Shown here piece by piece: positions 32,316 to 40,382 of a stretch of DNA of 64,000 bases. The DNA lies in assembly GCF_050487225.1 (NCBI RefSeq), contig NZ_JBKQGY010000001.1:1054001-1118000 (forward strand). Reading direction: 5' to 3'. Origin of the DNA: Paenalcaligenes sp050487225 (GTDB lineage Bacteria > Pseudomonadota > Gammaproteobacteria > Burkholderiales > Burkholderiaceae_B). Below the pieces are notes generated by a model, which was not told the DNA's origin, ran no database searches, and was given only the letters and a program-made list of their open reading frames with translations. Both the position numbers and the translations under genes were made by a program. Numbering within the stretch: position 1 is the stretch's first letter; every line of letters begins with the position of its first letter.

Positions 32316-32909
32316 TTACTCCTTAGTCTGCAGGCCAACGCGGGTGCTACGTGGCAACCCCATCATGTCTTGTCCCGCTACAAAACAAATATCTACGCCG
32401 CGAGGAAAGGCGGTGATGGCATCACGCTGTTGCCAAAACTCGGGGCTCATCGGCAACTGCACATTGCGACTATGCTGAATGCCTGGGCCCGACCACGTAG
32501 TAGTCGTACCGCTCTGTAACGAAGCTACTTGCAAAAACACCGTGCAAGAAAACTCAGGGTCTCTGTCTGTACCCGCATCCAAACGACTTAATACGGCTGT
32601 GTCGTTAGCACTCATAAAGACGAATTGCGCATCCTCTGGTTGCTCCACAATGGGGCACGCACAATGAAAGATCAGGTGACGTCGCAGCGCGGCAGAGTCC
32701 AACGCAGGGCTAATCCAAATAGGGGTATCACTGTCTAACAACGTCAATGCGCTGGCGTGACTGGCGGCATCCAAGGCGTCCATGCTGCCCACCAAGGCAA
32801 TGTGCTCTACCAAACCGGGCTCTGCCAATGCTTGGGCAATGTGTCGGAAGCACTGTTGAGCCTGATGTACGGGATTACTGAATGCCGCTTGTAAGGAAGG
32901 TTGTGTCAT
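32316..32909 (-). CDS. phnH: C-P lyase core subunit PhnH
   Basis: 197 aa from ATG 32909 (MTQPSLQAAFSNPVHQAQQC), which matches the usual PhnH start (LQPAF.DPV..AQ..FR). A longer upstream frame overlaps phnG and is rejected. The segments FRHIAQALAEPG, LTLLDSDTPIWIS, FHCACPIVEQPEDAQFVF and WSGPGIQ are family features. Part of the PhnGHIJ core. Confidence 0.94.
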   Translation of the reverse strand: MTQPSLQAAFSNPVHQAQQCFRHIAQALAEPGLVEHIALVGSMDALDAASHASALTLLDSDTPIWISPALDSAALRRHLIFHCACPIVEQPEDAQFVFMSANDTAVLSRLDAGTDRDPEFSCTVFLQVASLQSGTTTTWSGPGIQHSRNVQLPMSPEFWQQRDAITAFPRGVDICFVAGQDMMGLPRSTRVGLQTKE

Positions 32910-32910
32910 C

Positions 32911-33351
32911 CTAGTCTCCTCGTACCATGGTGAAGAAATCGACTTTGGATGTGGCCACATCCTGTTGATGCGCATGACGCGCCTGTTGCTGCGCTTCTTC
33001 TAAGGGCTGGATTAGTGTGCTCAACCAATGAACCTGCTGCTCGCCTTGCAATAAGGCATCCGCAATAGCAGCCAGCCTTGCGACCAACATATTGCGGCCC
33101 AACACATAGCTGTAGCCCTCACAGCCATTCGTCAAACGCACTACGCAACGGCTCACGGTGGTTTCACCCACGTTAAACGCCATACCTGTGCCACCTGCTC
33201 GGCCGCGCACCATCACCATGCCGGTTTCTGGAGCACGAATATACTCGTGCGGTGTGGCGAGCAACTGTTCTTGAAAAGGCAGTAGAGCCTTGCCTGCGCG
33301 TGACAACACTTTCATCCAATGCTGTCGTGTACTTACTGTGTTCTGTTCCAT
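32911..33351 (-). CDS. phnG: C-P lyase core subunit PhnG
   Basis: 146 aa. QHWMKVLSRAGKALL at the start (the family has R..WM..LA.A), the TGMVMVRGRAGGTGMAFNVG core with ETTVSRCVVRL, and GYSYVLGRN are typical. Smallest core subunit, paired with PhnI. One base separates it from phnH. Confidence 0.94.
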   Translation of the reverse strand: MEQNTVSTRQHWMKVLSRAGKALLPFQEQLLATPHEYIRAPETGMVMVRGRAGGTGMAFNVGETTVSRCVVRLTNGCEGYSYVLGRNMLVARLAAIADALLQGEQQVHWLSTLIQPLEEAQQQARHAHQQDVATSKVDFFTMVRGD

Positions 33352-33372
33352 TTTTTCCTACTATCCTCATGC

Positions 33373-34077
33373 TCACATCACTACGTGATAACGGAAACGA
33401 TCTGATCGGCTGACGGTGAACGCCAGCTCTATGGGGTGTCCATATTGATCTCTAGACAAGGTTTCTACGGTCAATACCGGTTGGTTCACGGCCATACGCA
33501 AACGGGCAGCTTCATCCACTGAGGGCAAACGCGCGCCGATTGCACTGAACACACGCTCTAGTTCTAGGCCATTGCTACGTAAGTGATCTCGCATAGAACC
33601 ACTTTGGTATGGAGCCAGCATCAGTTGGTGTCGCAATGCAAAACAATGACTAATCAAGCTCACTGCCTCGCCCTCCAAAAACCGCAAGGTTTTGTATTCC
33701 AATACCGCATCGCCCTCTTGCAGTGCCAAGTGCTCTACCTCTGCGGTCGTTGCCAACCTAGAGCGCTTTGTCACTAAGCTAGTGCGCACGTTGTGGCCAT
33801 TCGCTTCAAACCAACTGCTGTATGCACTGTTTTGCGATAAGGGATACGACAGCAAGCTCCCCAATATCTGCGCGCCTTTGCCTTTGATACGTAAGATGCA
33901 AGACTCTTGCTCTAACAGCTGCAATGCACCGCGTACGGTATGCCTGTTCACCTGAAAGCGTTCTGCTAAGCGCATTTCACTAGGGAGAAAATCCCCTGGC
34001 TGGTACTTCCCCAGCTCGGCACGTAAGACGGCAGCGATTTGCTGGTAAATGGGACCATCCTGTCTAGACAAGTTCAT
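33373..34077 (-). CDS. phnF: Phosphonate-operon GntR/UTRA regulator
   Basis: 234 aa. GntR winged helix (PIYQQIAAVLRAELGKYQPG, FLPSEMRLAERFQVNRHTVR, GALQLLEQESCILRIKGKGA) plus a UTRA ligand domain of about 140 residues. It sits inside the operon between phnE and phnG, its normal place, and is presumably a repressor tied to phosphate or phosphonate supply. Operator not identified with certainty; the inverted repeat at 36829-36869 is a candidate. Confidence 0.93.
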   Translation of the reverse strand: MNLSRQDGPIYQQIAAVLRAELGKYQPGDFLPSEMRLAERFQVNRHTVRGALQLLEQESCILRIKGKGAQILGSLLSYPLSQNSAYSSWFEANGHNVRTSLVTKRSRLATTAEVEHLALQEGDAVLEYKTLRFLEGEAVSLISHCFALRHQLMLAPYQSGSMRDHLRSNGLELERVFSAIGARLPSVDEAARLRMAVNQPVLTVETLSRDQYGHPIELAFTVSRSDRFRYHVVM

Positions 34078-34115
34078 ATAACGTAAAAGGCAGTTTCCTG
34101 CCTTTTCCTGTGTGA

Positions 34116-34910
34116 TCAGGTAAACAAACGTCTGAGACGCTGCGAAATCATGTCAATCGCACTCACCACAACGATGATGATCAACAAAATGGCAGCACTC
34201 TGCGTGAATTGAAAACCTCGAATGGTTTCCCACAGCAGTACCCCAACCCCACCTGCCCCCACCATCCCTACTACCGTGGCGGAACGCACGTTGGACTCAA
34301 ATCGGTACAGCACGTAGGAGATCCACAGCGGTAACACCTGCGGAATCACACCGTAAATAATTTCCTGTAAGGCGCTCGCACCACTGGCGCGTATGCCCTC
34401 AATAGGTCCATGATCAATGGCTTCTACTGCTTCAGCAAAAAGCTTTGCCAGCACACCCGTGGTGCCCATAAACAAAGCCAATGCTCCCGCAAAAGGTCCC
34501 AGCCCCACTGCCACCACAAACAACATGGCAAACACCATCTCGTTAATGGAGCGCAGCGCATCCATCAAGCGACGCACAGGCTGGTACACCCACCACGGCA
34601 CAATATTGGAAGAAGACATCAGCCCTAACGGAATACCGACGATGACCGCCAGCACCGTACCCCACACCGCAATCTGTACGGTAACTACCATTTCACGCAG
34701 GTAGTACCGCCAGTCACCGAAGTCAGGAGGAAAGAAATCTGCGGCAAACTGCTTCATGTTGTCCGCATCTTTCCAGAGCTTGAGAGGGGCCATCTCTGCC
34801 CCCTCCCAGGACCACGCTAGAAACGCCAGAAACAGCCCCCAGCCCAACAAACTCAGATACCAATTTTTCTTAGGCTTGAGTAATACTGTTTGCGAAACGA
34901 GTGTCGTCAT
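34116..34910 (-). CDS. phnE: Phosphonate ABC transporter permease
   Basis: 264 aa with about six helices. The binding-protein-dependent loop EAVEAIDHGPIEGIRASGAS then ALQEIIYGVIPQVLPLWISY carries the EAA motif. It forms the membrane channel fed by PhnD and powered by PhnC. A single phnE, no phnE1/E2 split. Confidence 0.95.
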   Translation of the reverse strand: MTTLVSQTVLLKPKKNWYLSLLGWGLFLAFLAWSWEGAEMAPLKLWKDADNMKQFAADFFPPDFGDWRYYLREMVVTVQIAVWGTVLAVIVGIPLGLMSSSNIVPWWVYQPVRRLMDALRSINEMVFAMLFVVAVGLGPFAGALALFMGTTGVLAKLFAEAVEAIDHGPIEGIRASGASALQEIIYGVIPQVLPLWISYVLYRFESNVRSATVVGMVGAGGVGVLLWETIRGFQFTQSAAILLIIIVVVSAIDMISQRLRRLFT

Positions 34911-34927
34911 GCTCTCTTTACCTGAAA

Positions 34928-35902
34928 TTAGGATTTAGCGTGGCCTGCCAAAGCTTCTAACTGAGCGTCAACAGCTTGCAGTTTTTCAGCTTTTTCGGCG
35001 TCGCTCAGTTTGCTGTCGCTAGCAATCTGGGTACGTGCTTTAAACAATTCCAATTGACGAATAGGGATCAACTGGTCATTGCTGGACTTCTCGAACTTGC
35101 CCCATGCCAAGTTCTCCAACACTTGCATTTCTTCAGGCTTGTCACCGTAGTTTTCGAAGAAAGCGGTGATTTTCACTTTGGCATCATCTGGCAAGTTGTT
35201 ACGCCATACGATGGGATCCGCAGGGATCAGTGGAGAGCGCCAGATCTCTTTAATCTGGGATGCTTTTTCTGGGTTTACAGCTTGCAAACGCACCGTGGCT
35301 TCGGTGTTGTTGGTCGCTACGTCTACTTGTTTGTTCGCCACCGACAAAGCGTTTACTTCGTGGTTGGCATTCAGCGTACGTTTGAAGATCTGTTTAGGAT
35401 CCACATTGTTCTGAGCAAACACGTAGTAGCTAGGCACCAAGAAACCAGAAGTGGAGTTTGGATCACCGTTACCGAAAGTCAGGCTGCCTGCATTAGCCAG
35501 CATGTCTTCTACGCTGTTGATAGGGCTGTCTTTGTGAGCGATCAACAAGCTGTAGTAGCCTTTTGTGCCATCCGCATTCGTGGTTTGGAAGATCACTTCA
35601 CCGTTAGCACGGTCTACAGCTTCCATTGCCGATTTGTTGCCGTACCACGCCACATCCACTTTGTCGAAACGCATGCCTTGAATAATGCCGGCGTAGTCAG
35701 AAGCAAAGAAGGCGTTTACTTTGTAGCCTGTTTGCTTGGACATATCTTCCAAGAAGGGCTCCCACAACTGCTTCAAGTTTTGTGAGGACTCGGTAGAGAT
35801 AATGCCAAAATTCAGTTCTTTGACTTCTTCAGCAACAGCCGAACCCATAGCCAACACACCAAACAGGGTCGTTGTAGCAAACGTTTTCACGATAGATTTC
35901 AT
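34928..35902 (-). CDS. phnD: Phosphonate ABC transporter substrate-binding protein
   Basis: 324 aa from ATG 35902 (AGGAATT before it). Signal peptide MKSIVKTFATTTLFGVLAMG ending near AVAEE. The mature protein shows KELNFGIISTESSQNLKQLW, YNAFFASDYAGIIQGMRF-type motif (VNAFFASDYAGIIQGMRFDK) and GSLTFGNGDPNSTSGFLVPS (S/T-x-SG phosphonate-contact loop). Binds 2-aminoethylphosphonate or similar in the periplasm. 17 bp before phnE. Confidence 0.95.
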   Translation of the reverse strand: MKSIVKTFATTTLFGVLAMGSAVAEEVKELNFGIISTESSQNLKQLWEPFLEDMSKQTGYKVNAFFASDYAGIIQGMRFDKVDVAWYGNKSAMEAVDRANGEVIFQTTNADGTKGYYSLLIAHKDSPINSVEDMLANAGSLTFGNGDPNSTSGFLVPSYYVFAQNNVDPKQIFKRTLNANHEVNALSVANKQVDVATNNTEATVRLQAVNPEKASQIKEIWRSPLIPADPIVWRNNLPDDAKVKITAFFENYGDKPEEMQVLENLAWGKFEKSSNDQLIPIRQLELFKARTQIASDSKLSDAEKAEKLQAVDAQLEALAGHAKS

Positions 35903-35927
35903 GTTCAATTCCTGCGTACAGTAATAA

Positions 35928-36755
35928 TCAGGCAGCGACAAAATTCAGAAAATCAGCACGGTTTTCTTCCGTACTTTTTTCTGGGATAAAACTGGATTCC
36001 ATGCTGGAACCGTACAGTTGGTTCAAGAAGCTATTGCTTAGCTCAGAGACAGGGCCATCAAAGTGCTTCACACCGTCTTTCAATGCGACAGCATGCTGGC
36101 AATACTTCACGGCATAATCCACTTGATGCAGCGTCACGATGACTGTTTTGCCATCTTGCTGATTGATGCGACGCAGGCTTTCCATCACTTTGCGGGCTGA
36201 CTCGGGGTCCAGCGATGCGATAGGCTCATCCGCCAAGATCACATCGGCCTGCTGACACAGTGTGCGGGCAATGGCCACACGTTGTTGTTGGCCACCTGAA
36301 AGCGTGGAAGCGCGTCGGTAAGCGTGTTCTAGTAGGCCCACGCGCTCTAAGGCTTGCAAGGCGCGTTCTTTGTCTTCATGACTGAACAAGCCCAACGTGC
36401 CGCGTAGTCTGGGCATACGCCCCAAACAGCCCAAAAGCACGTTCTGCAGTACGCTTAAGCGGCCTACTAAATTGAATTGTTGAAATACATAACCAATATT
36501 GGCGCGCAAACGGCGAACATCACGGCTCAAGATACCGTTGCTCTGCATGGTTTTGCCCAGCACCTCTACGCGGCAATCCTGCCCGGAGTCTGCTTTGGTC
36601 AACCCTGCTAAATGGCGCAATAATGTAGATTTCCCCGAGCCTGAAGCTCCGATCAGCGCCACCATGGCACCGCGGGGAATAGAGAGATCAAGAGCTGTTA
36701 GTACTTTCTTAGTATGAAAGGTCTTATTCAGCGCTTGTACCTGAATTGCCGACAT
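35928..36755 (-). CDS. phnC: Phosphonate ABC transporter ATPase
   Basis: 275 aa. Walker A GASGSGKSTLLRHLAGL, signature LSGGQQQRVAIARTL, Walker B VILADEPIASLDPESA. First gene of the phn operon. A PhoB-like site lies at 36827-36844. Has a C-terminal extension with SSMESSFIPEKSTEENRAD. Confidence 0.95.
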   Translation of the reverse strand: MSAIQVQALNKTFHTKKVLTALDLSIPRGAMVALIGASGSGKSTLLRHLAGLTKADSGQDCRVEVLGKTMQSNGILSRDVRRLRANIGYVFQQFNLVGRLSVLQNVLLGCLGRMPRLRGTLGLFSHEDKERALQALERVGLLEHAYRRASTLSGGQQQRVAIARTLCQQADVILADEPIASLDPESARKVMESLRRINQQDGKTVIVTLHQVDYAVKYCQHAVALKDGVKHFDGPVSELSNSFLNQLYGSSMESSFIPEKSTEENRADFLNFVAA

Positions 36756-36826
36756 TGTGGTTCATCCTTTTCTGGCAAGAAAAGTCTTGCAATGTCGACA
36801 TGGTAGAGAGTGCGTATGTCAGGGGG

Positions 36827-36844
36827 GTTACGCTTTTATGACGT
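36827..36844 (-). promoter_or_regulatory. Pho-box-like site upstream of phnC
   Basis: On the minus strand ACGTCATAAAAGCGTAAC agrees with CTGTCATAAAACTGTCAC at 13 of 18 positions, including GTCATAAAA in full. It lies 72 bp before the phnC ATG, suiting PhoB activation under phosphate limitation. It also forms half of the inverted repeat 36829-36869. Confidence 0.6.
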
Positions 36845-36869
36845 TTTTCTTAAATGCCATAAAAGCGTA
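36829..36869. promoter_or_regulatory. 12-bp perfect inverted repeat overlapping the Pho box
   Basis: TACGCTTTTATG (36829-36840) and CATAAAAGCGTA (36858-36869) are exact complements 17 bp apart. The arms could serve as a regulator operator (PhnF is the candidate) or as a hairpin ending transcripts. The repeat begins just after the fimbrial-like gene, so a terminator role for a plus-strand transcript cannot be excluded. Confidence 0.5.
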
Positions 36870-36881
36870 CCTAGAGTCTGC

Positions 36882-37358
36882 TTAGACATATTGCAGATTC
36901 AAAATCACGTAAACCTTCTCTGTTGCAGCGGTTAACTGGCCTGCTGCATCACGATAACGAATACCTAAAGAGGTAGCCTGATCTTTTTCTACCATATGAA
37001 AGCTAGTGTGATTTCGTTGTGCTTGGCCAGACTGCATCAGCGGGCTTAGCACAATATCCAGACCAGAGCCCAATGTGTTCATGGTGACATCTAGTCTTTC
37101 GCCATCTTCATGCATAGCTTGTACCGATACCCCTACAGCCTGTTGGATTTCTTCTAGGCAATTATTAAACCCTAGATCAAATTTCAGTTTTTCCTTAGCA
37201 GTGTAGGCGTTGGCTACATGGTCTATGGGGCTACAACTCCCGTTCACTATCTCGCCATAAAAACGTATTTCCCCAGTTTGTTGTGCTAAAGCGCTAGAAG
37301 CACCCATTGTCATCAGTACAGTAGCTGTTATTGCTGAAAAATATGTTTTTGCGTTCAT
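36882..37358 (-). CDS. Fimbrial-subunit-like secreted protein
   Basis: 158 aa. Signal peptide MNAKTYFSAITATVLMTMGA ending near SALA. TGEIRFYGEIVNGSCSPIDH is the typical start of a type 1 pilus subunit, with the first Cys and the later Cys in GFNNCLEEIQQA forming the fold-defining disulfide. The C-terminus ATEKVYVILNLQYV is the usual penultimate-tyrosine beta-strand (Y at the last but one position). No chaperone or usher gene is near, so this is an orphan subunit. Confidence 0.8.
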   Translation of the reverse strand: MNAKTYFSAITATVLMTMGASSALAQQTGEIRFYGEIVNGSCSPIDHVANAYTAKEKLKFDLGFNNCLEEIQQAVGVSVQAMHEDGERLDVTMNTLGSGLDIVLSPLMQSGQAQRNHTSFHMVEKDQATSLGIRYRDAAGQLTAATEKVYVILNLQYV

Positions 37359-37591
37359 TTGATATACCCAGTTACTAAATAATGTAGTGCTAAAAAAACG
37401 AGCCTGATGTCTATCTGCAATTTTGGGCCTATCACGCTAACGGCAAGACATAAACAAACGCCAAAAAACCTTCTAAATCAGACTTATCCCTGCTAAGTGA
37501 AAAATATTTTAGTAACTATCGTTTTTTCAAAATCTAAGACAACTCCTAATAGCAATAATGAAATAGAAACCATATGTAAATACATCAGAAC
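37359..37591. other. AT-rich intergenic segment
   Basis: About 230 bp between the orphan fimbrial gene and the multicopper oxidase terminator. The plus-strand frame at 37497-37787 overlaps the terminator and the oxidase and is not credible. No RNA or repeat recognised. Confidence 0.5.
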
Positions 37592-37616
37592 AAAAAAGCA
37601 CGCCCTAAGGCGTGCT
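37592..37616 (-). terminator. Terminator of the multicopper oxidase gene
   Basis: On the minus strand AGCACGCC-TTAG-GGCGTGCT followed by TTTTT, 23 bp after the oxidase stop. Confidence 0.88.
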
Positions 37617-37638
37617 TCACTACGAGATATTCTCTGCT

Positions 37639-39183
37639 TTATTCAACCCATAAATTGGCCATCATGCCTAAATCCTCATGCTCTAAAATATGGCAATGGA
37701 ACATACGTAAACCCGGCATACGTTGTTTCACCAAAAACACTACCGTTTCGTACGGACGCAGATTCACTGTGTCTCGCCAGGCATTAAATGGCTCAACCTG
37801 CTTCATCCCATTACGTTCTCGCGCAGTCACTAAGAACTGTGTGCCATGCAAATGAAAAGGGTGATCCATATGAGAGTTATTGAAAATACGCCACTCTTCC
37901 ACATCCCCCACACGGCTACGTAGATCAATACGATCCATCTCAAAGCTTTTACCGTTTATGAGAAACATGTTGTGCATCATCGATGTAGACATGCCCTGCC
38001 CCATATCATGTGGCATATCGTGCTCACTAAACTCCACATGCTTAGTCGCCACAGCAGGCCCTAACTCCTCAAAGGTTCTGAGCACATCCGGCAAGGTTAC
38101 AGGCCTCTCCTTCTTCACGTAGATGTGTGCCAACGCCATATCGCTGGGATCATCACGCACCATCATCTTAGATCTGTCGTAGTAGCGATTTATCAACTCG
38201 GCCTGCAGATCAGCCGGTGCCAACAGCAGCACTTCAACACGTTCAGCTGGCGCTAAAAACAGGGTCTCTACGGGTGGTTGAGCACGCTCTAACAAACCGC
38301 CATCAGTACCCAACAACTGCCATTGACACCCAGGTATAGCGAGCTGCAAATAACGCGCCGCACAGCTGTTCCAAATGCGTATGCGCGTTTGTGTGCTGAC
38401 CGTAATCGCAGGGTCTCGCTGACCATTAATCAGTACAAACTGCCCTTCCCGGCCATCCATCCAATCCATCATGGTGTTGGGTGGAATGCCTGCCTGTTGA
38501 TCCAAGCGCAGATCGGAAATCATCCAATGTTGTTCAGGTAAGTCTTTTAATGGATCATTTTTGGCTTTGACCACAAACGTGCCAGCCAAACCTCGGGCAA
38601 CCTGCATAGCAGTTTTGCCGTGCGGATGCGGATGATACCAATACGTACCCGCACTACCCTCTGGCAATTGAAATCGATAAATGCGTTGCGAGCCAGGTGC
38701 TACACCATCTTGAGGGTTACCATCCTGATCCGAAGGTACAGGCAGCCCATGCCAGTGGATCGTAGATTCCTCAGGCAAACTATTTATGAAGGTAATTTCT
38801 ACCTCATCGCCTTCATACACTTCTATCTGCGGCCCAGGCTGTTGACCGTTATACAACCAAAACTCGGTAGGTTTACGTGCGGCCACCGTAAGCGTGGTGG
38901 GGGCGGCCTCTATCGTGGCTTTAAACACACCAGCTTGCTTAGTCTGATTCACAAGCTTAGGCAAGACCTCAAGCGGCAACCCTGATGGCATACGGTCTAT
39001 AGGCAATAAAGTACTCCCTGCACCGTGCATCCCTCCATCACCCATGGCGGGCATGGCATGTTCCGCCCCCATCCTATGATGCTGCCCCATCATGCCCTGA
39101 TGGTTCATCATTTGAGCGCGTGCAACAGGGTGCGCCAACACAGTGCTAGCAGCGACTGCTTTCAAAACATGTCTGCGTTTCAT
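37639..39183 (-). CDS. Multicopper oxidase (copper-tolerance type, CopA/CueO-like)
   Basis: 514 aa. Twin-arginine-type leader MKRRHVLKAVAASTVLAHPV. All four copper motifs: TIHWHGLPVP and TYWYHPHPHG in domain 1, HMDHPFHLHGTQFLVT and FHCHILEHEDLGMM in domain 3. The mature N-terminus is rich in Met and His (MMNHQGMMGQHHRMGAEHAM, followed by PAMGDGGMHG). Another Met-rich stretch MSTSMMHNMFLIN precedes the third motif region. These bind Cu(I). It oxidises Cu(I) in the periplasm. The CopL/DUF2946-like gene lies 77 bp upstream on the same strand. Confidence 0.94.
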   Translation of the reverse strand: MKRRHVLKAVAASTVLAHPVARAQMMNHQGMMGQHHRMGAEHAMPAMGDGGMHGAGSTLLPIDRMPSGLPLEVLPKLVNQTKQAGVFKATIEAAPTTLTVAARKPTEFWLYNGQQPGPQIEVYEGDEVEITFINSLPEESTIHWHGLPVPSDQDGNPQDGVAPGSQRIYRFQLPEGSAGTYWYHPHPHGKTAMQVARGLAGTFVVKAKNDPLKDLPEQHWMISDLRLDQQAGIPPNTMMDWMDGREGQFVLINGQRDPAITVSTQTRIRIWNSCAARYLQLAIPGCQWQLLGTDGGLLERAQPPVETLFLAPAERVEVLLLAPADLQAELINRYYDRSKMMVRDDPSDMALAHIYVKKERPVTLPDVLRTFEELGPAVATKHVEFSEHDMPHDMGQGMSTSMMHNMFLINGKSFEMDRIDLRSRVGDVEEWRIFNNSHMDHPFHLHGTQFLVTARERNGMKQVEPFNAWRDTVNLRPYETVVFLVKQRMPGLRMFHCHILEHEDLGMMANLWVE

Positions 39184-39260
39184 CTACAACTCCTAGAGTC
39201 ACCGCGGCCTTCATGCCACGATGAAAAATACATAGATTTAATTCTGGGAAAAGACAAACG

Positions 39261-39659
39261 CTATCGCGGAGGCGGTAGATCAGGACAATAGAAAGCGGAC
39301 ACCGCAACTGCACCAAGCATAGAGAATTGCTCGTGGCTTAAGTTCAGTGGGAGGAAAGAGACTGAAGACACAGCCCCTCTGTGTAGATTGCACATCATGC
39401 TGGTGCAGGCTTGCACTTCGCATAAGGCAGCATGCTCATCTGGCGAGCAATCTGAACAGGGCACGTTGGGGCTTTGATGTGAGGCGTGCGACAACGCCAA
39501 TGCAGGCTCAGCAGACAACGCCGCCGCTGTTGGCACACCCACCGCCGAAAACGCCAACATAATTCCCAGCAACAAGCATATGCAACGCCTCCACAGAGGC
39601 ATCCTGATAGTAGCTTGAGCAGATCGATGGGAAATACGCACAACACCCTTTGGTAGCAA
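39261..39659 (-). CDS. Cysteine-rich small membrane-anchored protein, CopL/DUF2946-like
   Basis: 132 aa (ATG internal at residue 20 is a plausible shorter start, MPLWRRCICLLLGIMLAFSA). One N-terminal hydrophobic helix is followed by a histidine and cysteine patch: SHASHQSPNVPCSDCSPDEH then AALCEVQACTSMMCNLHRGA. The end FYCPDLPPPR resembles the RPP tail of DUF2946/CopL proteins. CopL and CruR proteins of this kind regulate neighbouring copper genes, CruR by acting as a copper-sensing upstream ORF in Bordetella. It precedes the multicopper oxidase and is likely co-regulated. Family assignment is moderate. Confidence 0.6.
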   Translation of the reverse strand: MLPKGVVRISHRSAQATIRMPLWRRCICLLLGIMLAFSAVGVPTAAALSAEPALALSHASHQSPNVPCSDCSPDEHAALCEVQACTSMMCNLHRGAVSSVSFLPLNLSHEQFSMLGAVAVSAFYCPDLPPPR

Positions 39660-39700
39660 TACGTTAAGAGATGAGTATAACGCGCGCCAGAGCCACTAAC

Positions 39701-39728
39701 AAAACAGGCGCCACAAAGGGCGCCTGTT
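39701..39728 (-). terminator. Terminator of the 54-aa gene
   Basis: On the minus strand AACAGGCGCC, CTTTGT-type loop, GGCGCCTGTT followed by TTG, 11 bp after the stop at 39739. The GC-rich 10-bp stem also faces the CopL-like gene. Confidence 0.85.
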
Positions 39729-39738
39729 CTACTGTGGA

Positions 39739-39903
39739 TTAACGAGTATGGTCGTTAATCAATAAACCAAACATGGGTTGGTGATGGGTAACACGCACAG
39801 CTTGTGTAGAGGTAGTGCGACGTTTTTTCAGTCCCAAAGAGAGTGCGCTCACTTTACGTAGAGCAGAGGGACGAAATGTATTGAAAGAGATTTTTTTAAT
39901 CAT
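39739..39903 (-). CDS. 54-aa basic protein of unknown function
   Basis: ATG 39903 has AAAGGAG eight bases upstream. The product MIKKISFNTFRPSALRKVSA then LSLGLKKRRTTSTQAVRVTH ends HQPMFGLLINDHTR: rich in Lys/Arg (KKRR core) and free of Cys. I do not recognise a family. It is the only gene of a well-defined unit with its own promoter (40181-40208), a 270-nt leader with an upstream ORF, and a terminator (39701-39728). Could be a nucleic-acid binding peptide or a precursor peptide, but nothing shows this. Confidence 0.5.
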   Translation of the reverse strand: MIKKISFNTFRPSALRKVSALSLGLKKRRTTSTQAVRVTHHQPMFGLLINDHTR

Positions 39904-40174
39904 GATTCTTCTCCTTTGTACCCACTCAAACAACGGGTACATATAAAGCTTTGGGCAACAAAAAACCCTTAGCGTTTCGCTAAAAATATAAGCGTGAGCA
40001 GGAAAAGAGTCAGGCCAGAGTTAATGCGCAGTCTGGTCTGCAATACAGTCGCAGTTAGCGCATGCCATCACTAGCCTGACCCAGTCCTATTCGAGGACCT
40101 GATTGTTCAGGCATGACGTGCTCCTGATGGATAGCATGTATGAGGACAAATACAACACCAAAACACGAGGTGTG
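39904..40174 (-). ncRNA. Structured leader with attenuator-like hairpins
   Basis: Read on the minus strand from about 40174. A 19-codon ORF is at 40114-40055. Nested stems are P1 GTCAGGC/GCCTGAC (40080-40074 with 40015-40009), P2 ATGCGC/GCGCAT (40063-40058 with 40029-40024) and P3 CTGC/GCAG. A terminator-like hairpin TTAGCG-AAA-CGCTAA with GGGTTTTTT lies at 39983-39960. Just before the ribosome site is a GTACCC/GGGTAC hairpin (39940-39918). CGCTAA in the last uORF codons (40060-40055) is complementary to the terminator 5' arm, which allows an antiterminator pairing exclusive of P2. No known riboswitch class recognised. Confidence 0.45.
40055..40114 (-). CDS. Upstream ORF (putative leader peptide), 19 aa
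   Basis: MPEQSGPRIGLGQASDGMR then TAA, with CAGGAG ten bases before the ATG, in the leader of the 54-aa gene. Its last two codons and stop (ATG CGC TAA) form part of P2 and of the possible antiterminator, so ribosome position could set the choice. Sequence has no obvious regulatory codon run. Confidence 0.45.
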   Translation of the reverse strand: MPEQSGPRIGLGQASDGMR

Positions 40175-40180
40175 CTTGAC

Positions 40181-40208
40181 ATTATATCAAAACAGACAAA
40201 TAAATCAA
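40181..40208 (-). promoter_or_regulatory. Promoter of the leader/54-aa unit
   Basis: On the minus strand TTGATT (40203-40208), 16 bp, TATAAT (40181-40186). A perfect -10 with a 4/6 -35. Transcript start predicted near 40174. Confidence 0.6.
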
Positions 40209-40278
40209 CCCCAAAAGCTCATTCACTAAGAACAAGCCATTGATTTATCATTGCTTTACATTGTTTGGTGCAAAATTT

Positions 40279-40306
40279 GGCGTGACAAAAACACTAGCGT
40301 CACGCC
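40279..40306 (-). terminator. Hairpin after the di-Mop gene
   Basis: On the minus strand GGCGTGAC, 12-base loop, GTCACGCC followed by AAATTTTG. An 8-bp perfect stem about 77 bp after the stop of the di-Mop gene; the T-run is short, so termination strength is uncertain. Confidence 0.55.
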
Positions 40307-40382
40307 ATGCACTCATGAAGTGCAGCATCATTCTGCACACGCGTCCTGACCTATAAACAGGCCAGTACGATCTTCTTAATGC

